Shown here: piece by piece, positions 47,683 to 55,288 of the stretch
How positions within the stretch are numbered: position 1 is the stretch's first letter
How the letters are laid out: each line of letters begins with the position of its first letter
DNA from: Deltaproteobacteria bacterium
Lineage (GTDB): Bacteria; Desulfobacterota; Desulfobacteria; Desulfobacterales; GCA-2748835
Assembly: GCA_002748835.1 (NCBI GenBank)
Contig: PDTL01000018.1
Location: 62,001-126,000, forward strand
DNA: 64,000 nucleotides
Direction: 5' to 3'
Program-made: the position numbers and the translations under genes
The notes under the pieces: model-generated
What the model was told of the DNA's origin: nothing
The model's input: the letters and a program-made list of their open reading frames with translations, nothing else
Databases searched by the model: none

Positions 47683-48885
47683 TCAGCTCTCTTCCTGGAG
47701 TTCTCCCTTAATGGCTTTGGCAATTTTCCGGCCGTACGCAACGCAGTCTTCAAGGTTATCTTTTTCAGGCACATATTTAATCCGCAGGCCCTGATCGATG
47801 ATGTCGAACTTCATCTTCTCGAACTCGGCGTTGATATCCTTGACCGCTTCACCGCTCCAGCCATAGGAACCGAAGGCGGCAGCCAGTTTGTTCTTGGGCC
47901 GGAGACCTTTCATATAAGTGATGATGTCGGCCAGGGCCGGAAAAATATTGTTGTTCAAGGTCGGCGACCCGATGACAACCCCACGTGCCCCCATAACTTG
48001 GGTCATGATCTCGCTGCGGTCCCATTTTCGGCAATGCATGGGTTTTGCGTCAACGCCTTCTTCCAGGATCCCGGTGACAATGGCATTCGCCATTTTTTCC
48101 GTGCTGTGCCACATGGTGTCGTAGATGACAATGACCCGGTTTTTACCGGCCTGTTTGCTCCATTCCGCATAAGCATTGATGATCCGGGCCGGGTCTTTAC
48201 GCCAGGTGATACCATGATCCGGGCAGATCATGTTGATCTCCAGTCCCATCTCGGTGATGGATTCGATGAGTTTCTCGATGCGGTCGGTAAAGGGAAGCAG
48301 GATATTGGCAAAGTATTTCTCCGCATGGGGCATAATATCGTCCCCGATTTCATCATCGAAATTTTCAGGCCCGGCATAGTGCTGTCCGAAGGCGTCACTG
48401 GAAATGAGGATCTTGTCTTCCTTTACATAGGTGAACATGCTGTCCGGCCAGTGGAGCATCCGGGTTTCGATAAACTGGAGCGTCCGTTTTCCTAAGGACA
48501 TCTCACTTGCCGGATCCACTGGTTGGTAGTTCAGGGTATCGCCAAAATGATCCTTCAGGTTTTTTTCACCCATTTTGGAACAGTAGACCGGTTTGTCTTT
48601 TCCGATCCGGTGCATGATATGGGTCAGGGCCCCGGTATGGTCCATTTCCGTGTGGTTGCTGATCACAAAATCAATTTTTTTCGGGTCGATGATCTGGGAA
48701 ATGTTGTCGATCAGCTCACCGGTGAAGGCATCCTTGACCGTATCGATGAGAACGACTTTTTCATCTACAATCAAAAACGCGTTGTAAGTGGAGCCTTCAT
48801 GGGTTGAGTAACCGTGAAAGTCGCGAATGTTCCAGTCTTTAACGCCAACATTGTAGATGCCGGGGGCAATTTCAAATGGTTTCAT
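47683..48885 (-). CDS. FprA-type flavodiiron protein (rubredoxin:oxygen oxidoreductase)
   Basis: A 400-residue cytoplasmic enzyme that reduces O2 to water, or NO to N2O. Residues 1-245 form a metallo-beta-lactamase-like diiron domain with NHTEMDH (His78, Glu80, Asp82, His83), and residues about 250-400 form a flavodoxin domain (RVIVIYDTMWHSTEKMANAI; GSPTLNNNIFPALADII). No fused rubredoxin is present; a separate one lies upstream. The frame stays open to 48939, but ATG 48885 (MKPFEIAPGIYNVG) is the family start. In anaerobes it protects against oxygen; O2 versus NO preference cannot be read from sequence. Confidence 0.95.
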   Translation of the reverse strand: MKPFEIAPGIYNVGVKDWNIRDFHGYSTHEGSTYNAFLIVDEKVVLIDTVKDAFTGELIDNISQIIDPKKIDFVISNHTEMDHTGALTHIMHRIGKDKPVYCSKMGEKNLKDHFGDTLNYQPVDPASEMSLGKRTLQFIETRMLHWPDSMFTYVKEDKILISSDAFGQHYAGPENFDDEIGDDIMPHAEKYFANILLPFTDRIEKLIESITEMGLEINMICPDHGITWRKDPARIINAYAEWSKQAGKNRVIVIYDTMWHSTEKMANAIVTGILEEGVDAKPMHCRKWDRSEIMTQVMGARGVVIGSPTLNNNIFPALADIITYMKGLRPKNKLAAAFGSYGWSGEAVKDINAEFEKMKFDIIDQGLRIKYVPEKDNLEDCVAYGRKIAKAIKGELQEES

Positions 48886-49010
48886 GTTTTTTTCTTTCTT
48901 TTTTTGTGCACAGTGGCGTCTTCTGCGTTCCGGAGACATCTGCTATTTCAGCGGCTCCGGTGTGCATGGCGTTTCCCGTGCAATCTGTCAAAAGGATGAC
49001 CTGGCATGAC

Positions 49011-49051
49011 CGGAAAAAAGAGGTGTTAAAAACAATCCTCTGTTTTTTCCG
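49011..49051 (-). terminator. Terminator or attenuator between rubredoxin and fprA genes
   Basis: On the minus strand GGAAAAAACAGAGG pairs with CCTCTTTTTTCC around a 13-base AT-rich loop (with a small bulge), and the 3' arm is a T-run. A perfect TTGACA (complement of 48986-48991) lies downstream with a poor -10, so fprA may have its own activated promoter. Confidence 0.6.
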
Positions 49052-49123
49052 ATCACAGCAGGCGTACTATACAGACCGCCCCGAATCGTCAATGCGTTTG
49101 CTGCCCGGAGCGGGTCTTCTGAT

Positions 49124-49297
49124 CTATTCTTTTTCAAAAGCGTCCTTTCCCATACCGCATACCGGGCATTCCCAGTCGTCGGGAAGATCGGCAAATACGG
49201 TACCTGGAGAAACGCCGCTGTCTTCATCTCCAGCATCAGGGTCATACACATAACCGCATACCGTACATCTATATTTTTCTACGTAAGGCCTTTCCAT
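49124..49297 (-). CDS. Rubredoxin
   Basis: A 57-residue rubredoxin, read directly from the minus strand: [20 protein letters not shown]..., with iron ligands in CTVCG (Cys11, Cys14) and CPVCG (Cys44, Cys47) and the usual aromatic core. This one-electron carrier is the classical donor to rubredoxin:oxygen oxidoreductase, which fits fprA lying about 240 bases downstream. The ATG is one base after the stop of the preceding small gene. A terminator-like hairpin follows within 75 bases, so its mRNA may be more abundant than that of fprA. Confidence 0.95.
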   Translation of the reverse strand: MERPYVEKYRCTVCGYVYDPDAGDEDSGVSPGTVFADLPDDWECPVCGMGKDAFEKE

Positions 49298-49298
49298 G

Positions 49299-49499
49299 CT
49301 ATTTCCACTTGTTTTTGGAAATATGTGTTTCTCGTTCTTTTTCAGCTAATTTTTTAATCCGATACGCCGTGTCGAGCAGCGTGGCGTAGAGGATAAGACA
49401 GTCGGGCGTATCCGGTTCCGCAGATCCTTTTTCAGCCAGCGCGATCATGTCCCGGGTCAGGTCAAGGGTTTTGATAATATTTTCATTGCAACGTTCCAC
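49299..49499 (-). CDS. Small helical protein of unknown function upstream of rubredoxin
   Basis: A 66-residue protein, not recognised. It appears all-helical and charged, with [24 protein letters not shown], then [25 protein letters not shown]. There is no signal peptide or membrane segment. GTG 49499 is chosen because AGGAGG stands five bases before it; the in-frame ATG at 49529 would place this perfect ribosome site inside the gene. It is one base from the rubredoxin start and heads the oxygen-defence run, so it may be a partner of the rubredoxin/flavodiiron system (inference from position only). Confidence 0.6.
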   Translation of the reverse strand: MERCNENIIKTLDLTRDMIALAEKGSAEPDTPDCLILYATLLDTAYRIKKLAEKERETHISKNKWK

Positions 49500-49529
49500 A
49501 AACACCTCCTGCTTTGGGTCGCCGGCCAT

Positions 49530-49785
49530 CTGCGTCGGCCGAATGCCTCACTTTAAAGCAGGATTCATGCCAGGTTAAGCCTTTATCTCCGGCAAACAGG
49601 CACTGTTAACCTGAATCCCGGATGTGAGGGTTGACATTCAACGGCACTTACCGGGATATCAGGCAACACGACTGACCCTGTGCCGTTGAATTGAAAAAAC
49701 GGTTTGGCCCTTGTTTCAACCCACAGACTGCCGAAGACGCGGTTTCACGTGAATCGTTTCATGTCTCTTCTGATACAGCCCTGTC
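49530..49785. other. Gene-free gap with two inverted repeats
   Basis: No gene is seen. CAGGTTAA (49571-49578) pairs with TTAACCTG (49606-49613), and the 12-base ATTCAACGGCAC (49636-49647) pairs with its exact complement ending at 49691. A palindrome TTCACGTGAA lies at 49744-49753. The gap must hold the promoter of the oxygen-defence run and the 3' end of the recD2 operon. Confidence 0.5.
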
Positions 49786-50757
49786 TCAGACAATGGTGGC
49801 AACCAGGTCGATGACAGCGGCTTCGATCTGATCCCGGACCGCTCGAACCGCATCGATTTTTTGACCTGCCAGATCCGGCAGGTGCCAGTTGATCACCTGG
49901 GCGCCGGGAACGGTCGGGCAGGTGTCGTCCCTGCCTGTGGTCACGATGACAGTCGGGATGGTTTCGCGGAGGACCGCGCTCAGGTGTCTGGGGGGCCGGT
50001 ATGCTAGATCGATTTTTTTTTCCGCCATGGCCGCGATCACAATTGGATGAACCGCTGCTGCCGGCCTGCTGCCGCCACTGATCACCCGAAGCCGGTCCCC
50101 GGCCCGTTTTTCGGCAAACGCAGCAGCTATCTGGCTGCAGCCGGCATTCTCACATCCGGCAAACACGACGGTTTTTCGTATTAGCATCGGTTTTACCAGG
50201 TCATCCATTACGGTTTCGATATCTTGTCGAAAATCAGGGTTGTTTTGCATGTCACCGGGGTGCTCGATACACCGGTAGGTCAGTTCCGCAGAAAACGCGG
50301 CATCAATGGCATCAAAAAAATACTTGGCGGTAAAGTGTATACCGGAAAACAGGTTGTCGCCTTTGGTGGCCCCAAGGGCCAGTAGTACGCCTTTGCGATG
50401 GCGGTGTCCGGGATCCCTGAGCCGAAACCGGTACCGCCGGGACCAGAGGGCCTGGCTTCGGTCGATGAAGGCTTTGAGTTCTGCCGGTGCACTGTAGAAA
50501 TACATGGGCGTTGCGGCTACCACCATGTCTGCGGCTCTAAGCTTTGCGTACATGGCTTCGGTCATGGGGTCTTTGATCACACAGAAACCGGTTTTTTCAC
50601 AGGCGGCGCAGCCCATGCACGGGGTAATCTTTGCTTTGGCCACATAAAGGGTTTCCGTGGATGCGCCCAGTGCCGCCGCCGCCTCCATGAAGGTGGTCAG
50701 CAGCGTATCTGTATTACCGTTTTTTCGGGGACTGCCCTGCAGGCCGAGGATCTGCAT
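49786..50757 (-). CDS. NAD(P)H-dependent FMN/iron-sulfur flavoprotein fused to a degenerate ArsC/LMW-phosphatase domain
   Basis: A 323-residue fusion. Residues 1-185 form a flavodoxin-fold reductase (ILGLQGSPRKNGNTDTLL) with a compact cysteine motif, Cys47-x2-Cys50-x2-Cys53-x5-Cys59, as in iron-sulfur flavoproteins. Residues 196-323 align with thioredoxin-type arsenate reductases/LMW phosphatases, but the P-loop reads AGCENAGCSQ instead of VCVENSCRSQ-type sequences: by alignment the nucleophile Cys is Gly201, a Cys is shifted to 202, and the essential Arg is Cys207. The second half is therefore probably not a phosphatase or standard arsenate reductase. It lies 26 bases after recD2. Confidence 0.75.
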   Translation of the reverse strand: MQILGLQGSPRKNGNTDTLLTTFMEAAAALGASTETLYVAKAKITPCMGCAACEKTGFCVIKDPMTEAMYAKLRAADMVVAATPMYFYSAPAELKAFIDRSQALWSRRYRFRLRDPGHRHRKGVLLALGATKGDNLFSGIHFTAKYFFDAIDAAFSAELTYRCIEHPGDMQNNPDFRQDIETVMDDLVKPMLIRKTVVFAGCENAGCSQIAAAFAEKRAGDRLRVISGGSRPAAAVHPIVIAAMAEKKIDLAYRPPRHLSAVLRETIPTVIVTTGRDDTCPTVPGAQVINWHLPDLAGQKIDAVRAVRDQIEAAVIDLVATIV

Positions 50758-50783
50758 GGTTTTTCCTTACGCGGTTTTGAAGT

Positions 50784-52991
50784 TCAAGAGCGTGCATCTG
50801 CCAGTGCGTCCTGATGGGTGCCGAGTTTTTTTCGAAGGCGGGTGGCCAGGGCAGACAGGCGGTGTTTTGGGCGGTCGTTGGCCAGAGCGGTCTGCAGGGC
50901 CTGACAGCTGCCCACCAGAATCACAAGAGACTTTCCCCGGGTCATGGCCGTGTAGAGGAGGTTGCGCTGCAGCAACGGGGTGTGCATGGGAAGCAGGGGC
51001 ACGATGACCGCCGGGTATTCAGATCCCTGGGATTTATGCACGGAGATGGCATAGGCCAGGGTCAGGGTGTCGAGTTCGGCAACCGCGTAGGAGACCCGGT
51101 GGTTATCGTAACGGACTTCCATGAATTCAGTATCCACGGAGGCCACGGTGCCGATGTCGCCGTTGAACACCTCTTTTTCATAGTCGTTCTTCAAATGCAT
51201 GACCTTGTCGTTGATCCGGAATTGCTGACCCTTGAAATTCAGGGCCCGGCCGTCCGGGTTCAGGGCCTCCTGCAGCACCTGGTTCAGATTGATGGTCCCC
51301 ACGTCGCCGCGGTGCATGGGGGTGATGACCTGAATGTCCGTCATCCGGTCCATGTTAAACACCTTGGGGATCCGGTTTCGGCAGAGTTCGGCAATGGTCC
51401 GTACCACCGTATCGGGCTGGTGCTGCTCGATGAAATAAAATTCCGAAAGTTCGTTTTTCGGCAGGTTTTTGCGAAAGAGGGGAATCTCGCCGTTCCGCAC
51501 CCGGTGGGCATTCATGACAATGGGGCTTTCCTGGGCCTGTCTGAAGATGGTGGTCAGGGCATAGACCGGCAGACTGCCGGATGCGATGAAATCCTGAAGC
51601 ACGTTCCCTGGTCCCACGGACGGCAGCTGATACGCGTCTCCCACCATGATCAGAACCCCGGTCATGGGCATGGCCTTGAGAATATCGTGCATGAGCAGGG
51701 TGTCGACCATGGAGAATTCGTCAATGATCAGGGCATGGGTTTCCAGCGGGTTCTGGTCGTTACGCTCGAACCCGCCGAATGTCAGGCTGTATTCGAGAAG
51801 GCGGTGGATGGTGACAGCCGGCTTGCCGCTCACTTCAGACAGCCGCCTGGCGGCGCGGCCTGTTGGTGCGGCCAGGAGCACGTCTTTTCCCAGAGATTCG
51901 AAGATAGCGGTGATGGACCGGATCAGTGTTGTCTTCCCGGTTCCTGGCCCGCCGGTGATCACCGCTGCCTTGTGAAGCAGGATGGCTTCCAGGGTATGCA
52001 GCTGCTCGTCAGAGAGCTGAATCGAGAGCTGGCGAAGCACTTCCTCGAGAATCCGTTCTGTTGACAGGGTATAAGGGATCAGGGGGACGGAGAGAAAGGC
52101 GGCCATTCGCATGGCAATACCAGATTCTGCCACATGCAGGGGGGTGGCGTAGGTTGCGGATATCTCCGCCTTGTCAGGGCCCGGAAGGGTTTCGATGACG
52201 ATATCCCCCCGCTGGGCCATTTCATCGACCGCCTGTTCGACGGTTTCGTCGGTTAATTGAAACCGCCGTCGGGCCTGATGTTTCAGGTCCGGGGTTTTCA
52301 GAAACGTATGCCCGTTGTCTGCGCCAGTGGCCAGGATATGGATCAGGCAGGCTTCCACCCGGGCCGGCGCATCTGGGGACCATCCCAGGTTTTTTGCAAT
52401 GGCGTCTGCCAGGGGAAATCCGATGCGGGGAAAATCCGGGACCAGGCAGAATGGATTGTTCCGGAGCAGGGCTTCGGTATCCAGCCCGTACTGCTGCATC
52501 AGCATCACCCCCTGGGAGGCGTCTACCCCGTGGGAGGTGAGAAATTCCATGAGCCGCCGCACCGCGTGGTGATGATGCCAGGATTCGACGATCCGGTCTG
52601 CTGTGCCCTGTCCGATGCCCGGCACTTCGGTCAGCCGGTCTGGATACGATTCAATGATTTCAAGGGTCTGGTCCTTGAAATGGGAGACCAGCCGGTCTGC
52701 CATCCGGGGGCCGATGCCTTTGATAATGCCTGACTTTAAATACCGTTTGATGGTTTTCGGGGTGGTGGGCAGAATCACCTTGAACCCGGAGACCTTGAAC
52801 TGGGGCCCGAACCGGGGGTGGGTTTCCCAGGAACCGGACAGGGTCAGGGATTCCCCCACGGCCGTACCGGCAAGACACCCGACCACGGTGATCAGGTTAT
52901 CCGGTTTGTTGGTCCGGAACCGGGCAATGGTGAACTGGTTCTCCGCGTTCTGAAACGTGATCCGTTCCATGCGCCCCTGCAGGGTGATCAT
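50784..52991 (-). CDS. recD2: RecD2-type DNA helicase
   Basis: A 735-residue SF1B helicase acting 5' to 3', of the RecD-like/TraA family that occurs without RecBC. Seen: an N-terminal OB-like region, tandem helix-hairpin-helix segments (GIIKGIGPRMADRLV, EVPGIGQGTADRIV), Walker A GGPGTGKTTLIRS (about 340), Walker B IIDEFSMVD, and a C-terminal UvrD-like domain (YAISVHKSQGSEYPAVIVP). The length fits RecD2. Its ATG overlaps the gmhB stop by four bases, so translation is coupled. Confidence 0.95.
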   Translation of the reverse strand: MITLQGRMERITFQNAENQFTIARFRTNKPDNLITVVGCLAGTAVGESLTLSGSWETHPRFGPQFKVSGFKVILPTTPKTIKRYLKSGIIKGIGPRMADRLVSHFKDQTLEIIESYPDRLTEVPGIGQGTADRIVESWHHHHAVRRLMEFLTSHGVDASQGVMLMQQYGLDTEALLRNNPFCLVPDFPRIGFPLADAIAKNLGWSPDAPARVEACLIHILATGADNGHTFLKTPDLKHQARRRFQLTDETVEQAVDEMAQRGDIVIETLPGPDKAEISATYATPLHVAESGIAMRMAAFLSVPLIPYTLSTERILEEVLRQLSIQLSDEQLHTLEAILLHKAAVITGGPGTGKTTLIRSITAIFESLGKDVLLAAPTGRAARRLSEVSGKPAVTIHRLLEYSLTFGGFERNDQNPLETHALIIDEFSMVDTLLMHDILKAMPMTGVLIMVGDAYQLPSVGPGNVLQDFIASGSLPVYALTTIFRQAQESPIVMNAHRVRNGEIPLFRKNLPKNELSEFYFIEQHQPDTVVRTIAELCRNRIPKVFNMDRMTDIQVITPMHRGDVGTINLNQVLQEALNPDGRALNFKGQQFRINDKVMHLKNDYEKEVFNGDIGTVASVDTEFMEVRYDNHRVSYAVAELDTLTLAYAISVHKSQGSEYPAVIVPLLPMHTPLLQRNLLYTAMTRGKSLVILVGSCQALQTALANDRPKHRLSALATRLRKKLGTHQDALADARS

Positions 52992-53590
52992 AGGGAGACG
53001 CCTTGCCGGGAAGACGGCATCAGGGCGGAAAGCAGGTGATCTGCCGCATGGGCAAGATCCGGGAAATGGGCATCCGGCGCCTGATTTGCGGCGATCAGGC
53101 GGGTCATGGCCGGTTTGCCGTTACCCGTCAGGACCAGCCAGGCGTTTCCGCAGCCGGCGTTTCGAGCCGCTGCCAGGTCTTTCACCGAATCACCGATCAT
53201 GATTGTCCGGGAAAGATCTATCCCGTACTTGTCCCGGGCCTGATAGAGCAGTCCGGGCAGGGGTTTGCGGCAGGCGCATCCGTCGTCCGGGTGATGGGGA
53301 CAGAAAAAGATATCCGTGATCCGTCCGCCGGCGGTTTCCACGGATGTGAGGAGTTTGCGGAAAATATCAAAGAGCCCGCCCAGGGTCACCATGCCCCGGC
53401 CGATCACCGACTGGTTGGTAATGAGGATCACGGGGATTCCGGCTCTGCTGAGCCGTACAATAGCCTCCAGGCTGCCGGAAATGAAGGAACATTCATCCGG
53501 CGTCTTGATGTAATTCGGAGAATCAAGATTGATGACCCCGTCCCGATCAATAAAAACCGCAGCGGGAACCTGTTTTGCTGTCTCTGGCAA
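52988..53590 (-). CDS. gmhB: D-glycero-beta-D-manno-heptose-1,7-bisphosphate 7-phosphatase-like HAD phosphatase
   Basis: A 200-residue HAD-IIIA phosphatase. Seen: nucleophile motif FIDRDGVIN (Asp15, Asp17), ILITNQS motif II, the zinc loop Cys97-x-His99...Cys105-x-Cys107 (CPHHPDDGCACRKP), and the acidic MIGDSVKDL motif. This combination is typical of GmhB, acting in ADP-heptose supply for lipopolysaccharide; HisB-N type histidinol-phosphate phosphatases are close alternatives. The start is TTG, supported by AAGGAGG ten bases upstream. It overlaps recD2, an unexpected partner. Copy B of the 86-base repeat lies behind it. Confidence 0.85.
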   Translation of the reverse strand: MPETAKQVPAAVFIDRDGVINLDSPNYIKTPDECSFISGSLEAIVRLSRAGIPVILITNQSVIGRGMVTLGGLFDIFRKLLTSVETAGGRITDIFFCPHHPDDGCACRKPLPGLLYQARDKYGIDLSRTIMIGDSVKDLAAARNAGCGNAWLVLTGNGKPAMTRLIAANQAPDAHFPDLAHAADHLLSALMPSSRQGVSL

Positions 53591-53775
53591 CGGCAGATAA
53601 CCTCCTTAAATAGTGCATCATTAAAACATGGCGGCGCGCGTGTGTCAATTGCAGGAGACGCTGCGCTGAAAAACGCTATCCGGATTCGTATCCGCTGCTT
53701 TTTTGAAAACCGATCCCGATGGTGTTGAACGCGTTGTGTTTTCTTTTCAAAAAAGCAAAAGTCGTGTAGGCTTTT

Positions 53776-53862
53776 TATATGAAAGAACGAAATTAACTGA
53801 TTCGTTTCTTTCATGATTTGTTGTGGGGGTACACCGCGGTGAAAAATCTGGTCGGCCCATGG
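53776..53862. repeat. Dispersed 87-base element, copy B (inverted relative to copy A)
   Basis: Read on the minus strand from 53862 it starts CCATGGGCCGACC and carries TTTTTCACCGCGGTG, with the palindrome CACCGCGGTG, then AAATCATG and AAAGAAACGAATC. AAAGAA(A)CGAA pairs with TTCGTTCTTT. It ends 19 bases before the Memo-family start codon, so like copy A its CCATGG end points at the downstream gene. Confidence 0.85.
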
Positions 53863-53881
53863 CCATTATATGGAGAAGAAT

Positions 53882-54733
53882 ATGCCGATTCGAAAAACAC
53901 GGTTTGCCGGCACCTGGTATCCGGATGATCCAGGGGCCTGCGCCCACGAAATCGAGACGTTTCTGTCTGGTGCCGAGCCGTCCCTGAACACTGACGGTCC
54001 CTTTGTGGGCGGCATCGTGCCCCATGCGGGCTGGTATTTTTCCGGCAGTATTGCCTGTAACGTGATTCACCGCCTTGTTCCCGGACCCCGGGCTGACACG
54101 ATCCTTGTTTTCGGCATGCACATGCCTCCGGATGTGCGGCCGGTCATGATGCCGGACGGCGCGTGGGAAACCCCGTTAGGTCCTGTCCCTGTGGATACAG
54201 AGTTGGCTGCAGGGCTTCAGGAGGCATTTCCCTTTCATCTGGAATCACCTGCCCGTTTCCTGCAAGACAACACCATTGAACTCCAGATGCCCTTTATCAA
54301 ACATGCGTTTCCGGACAGCCGGGTTCTGGCCATGGGGGTTCCGTTTTCTGAAGAAGCGCTGAAAATTGCAGAAGCGGCTGTACGCGTTGCCGCTGGCCAG
54401 CAGAAGCAAATTCGGGTTATCGGCTCCACAGACCTTACCCATTACGGACCCAACTACGGATTTACTCCCAAAGGGCACGGGCCAGATGCCCTGACATGGG
54501 TAAAAACAAAAAATGATGCCCGGTTCATCGCCGCGGTACTGGCCATGGCTCCCCGGCAGATGCTCACCGAAGCGGCGACTGCCGGAAACGCCTGCTGCGC
54601 TGGTGCGGCTGCCGCTGCCATGACAGCCGGCATCAAACTCGGATCTGAACAGGCCCTGCTGTACGCCTATGCCACCAGTGCAGACAAACAGCCTGGCGAT
54701 AGTTTTGTCGGATATGCCGGCATTTTATTTTAA
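53882..54733 (+). CDS. amrB: Memo-family protein (AmmeMemoRadiSam system protein B-like)
   Basis: A 283-residue protein of the MEMO1 family, which has a non-haem dioxygenase-like fold. Seen: the conserved start RKTRFAGTWYPDDPGACA, GGIVPHAGWYFSG with a putative metal-binding His, a TIELQMPFIKHAFP block, and the ending DSFVGYAGILF. The other AmmeMemoRadiSam components (AMMECR1, radical SAM) are not adjacent, so the system assignment is tentative. The frame stays open to ATG 53870, but GGAG at 53872-53875 stands six bases before ATG 53882. cobO follows after 26 bases, probably in the same transcript. Confidence 0.88.
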   Translation: MPIRKTRFAGTWYPDDPGACAHEIETFLSGAEPSLNTDGPFVGGIVPHAGWYFSGSIACNVIHRLVPGPRADTILVFGMHMPPDVRPVMMPDGAWETPLGPVPVDTELAAGLQEAFPFHLESPARFLQDNTIELQMPFIKHAFPDSRVLAMGVPFSEEALKIAEAAVRVAAGQQKQIRVIGSTDLTHYGPNYGFTPKGHGPDALTWVKTKNDARFIAAVLAMAPRQMLTEAATAGNACCAGAAAAAMTAGIKLGSEQALLYAYATSADKQPGDSFVGYAGILF

Positions 54734-54759
54734 GTAAAGATTCTGTCAGGAGACAGCCG

Positions 54760-55278
54760 ATGACCCGGGGATATGTGCACGTCTACACCGGTAAAGGAAA
54801 AGGCAAATCAACCGCAGCCTTCGGGCTTGCCCTGCGTGCCCTTGGCGCGGGAAAAACTGTCCGCGTGATTCAGTTTATGAAAAAAGGCAAGTTCAGCGAA
54901 TTAACGGGATTTCGTGCGTTTAATGACCGGATTCAATTTGACCAGTTCGGTACCGGCTCTTTTGTCCGGAGTGCTCCCGCGGAAATTGACAGGATCCGTG
55001 CCGCCCAGGGCCTGGAACTGGCAAAAACACTCATGGCAGACAACGGCCCTGATCTCCTGATCCTGGATGAAGCCAATGTGGCTGCCGGTGTCGGGCTTTT
55101 GAAAGAAGCGGATCTGGTCCGGCTGATTCAGGAAAAACCCGCAGCCATGGAATTGGTCCTCACCGGAAGACATGCGCCGCAATCTGTTTTGGAGGCCGCA
55201 GATCTGGTGACAGAAATGGCATGCGTCAAGCACTACTACGCACAGGGCGTCCCTGCCCGGGTGGGCATTGAAATGTGA
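54760..55278 (+). CDS. cobO: Cob(I)yrinic acid a,c-diamide adenosyltransferase
   Basis: A 172-residue CobA/CobO/BtuR-type enzyme that adds the adenosyl group from ATP to reduced corrinoid. Seen: the N-terminal P-loop GKGKGKST (11-18), VRVIQFMKKGKFSE, the Walker B-like LLILDEANVA, and the LTGRHAP signature. CAGGAGA precedes the ATG. No other cobalamin genes are in the window, so it may serve salvage. It converges on the TolB/TPR-like gene with ten bases between. Confidence 0.95.
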   Translation: MTRGYVHVYTGKGKGKSTAAFGLALRALGAGKTVRVIQFMKKGKFSELTGFRAFNDRIQFDQFGTGSFVRSAPAEIDRIRAAQGLELAKTLMADNGPDLLILDEANVAAGVGLLKEADLVRLIQEKPAAMELVLTGRHAPQSVLEAADLVTEMACVKHYYAQGVPARVGIEM

Positions 55279-55288
55279 TCGCTCTTTC

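Noticed and set aside
50814..52064. A 416-codon plus-strand frame opposite recD2
   Set aside because: Shadow of recD2, with Gly/His/Gln-rich low-information sequence.
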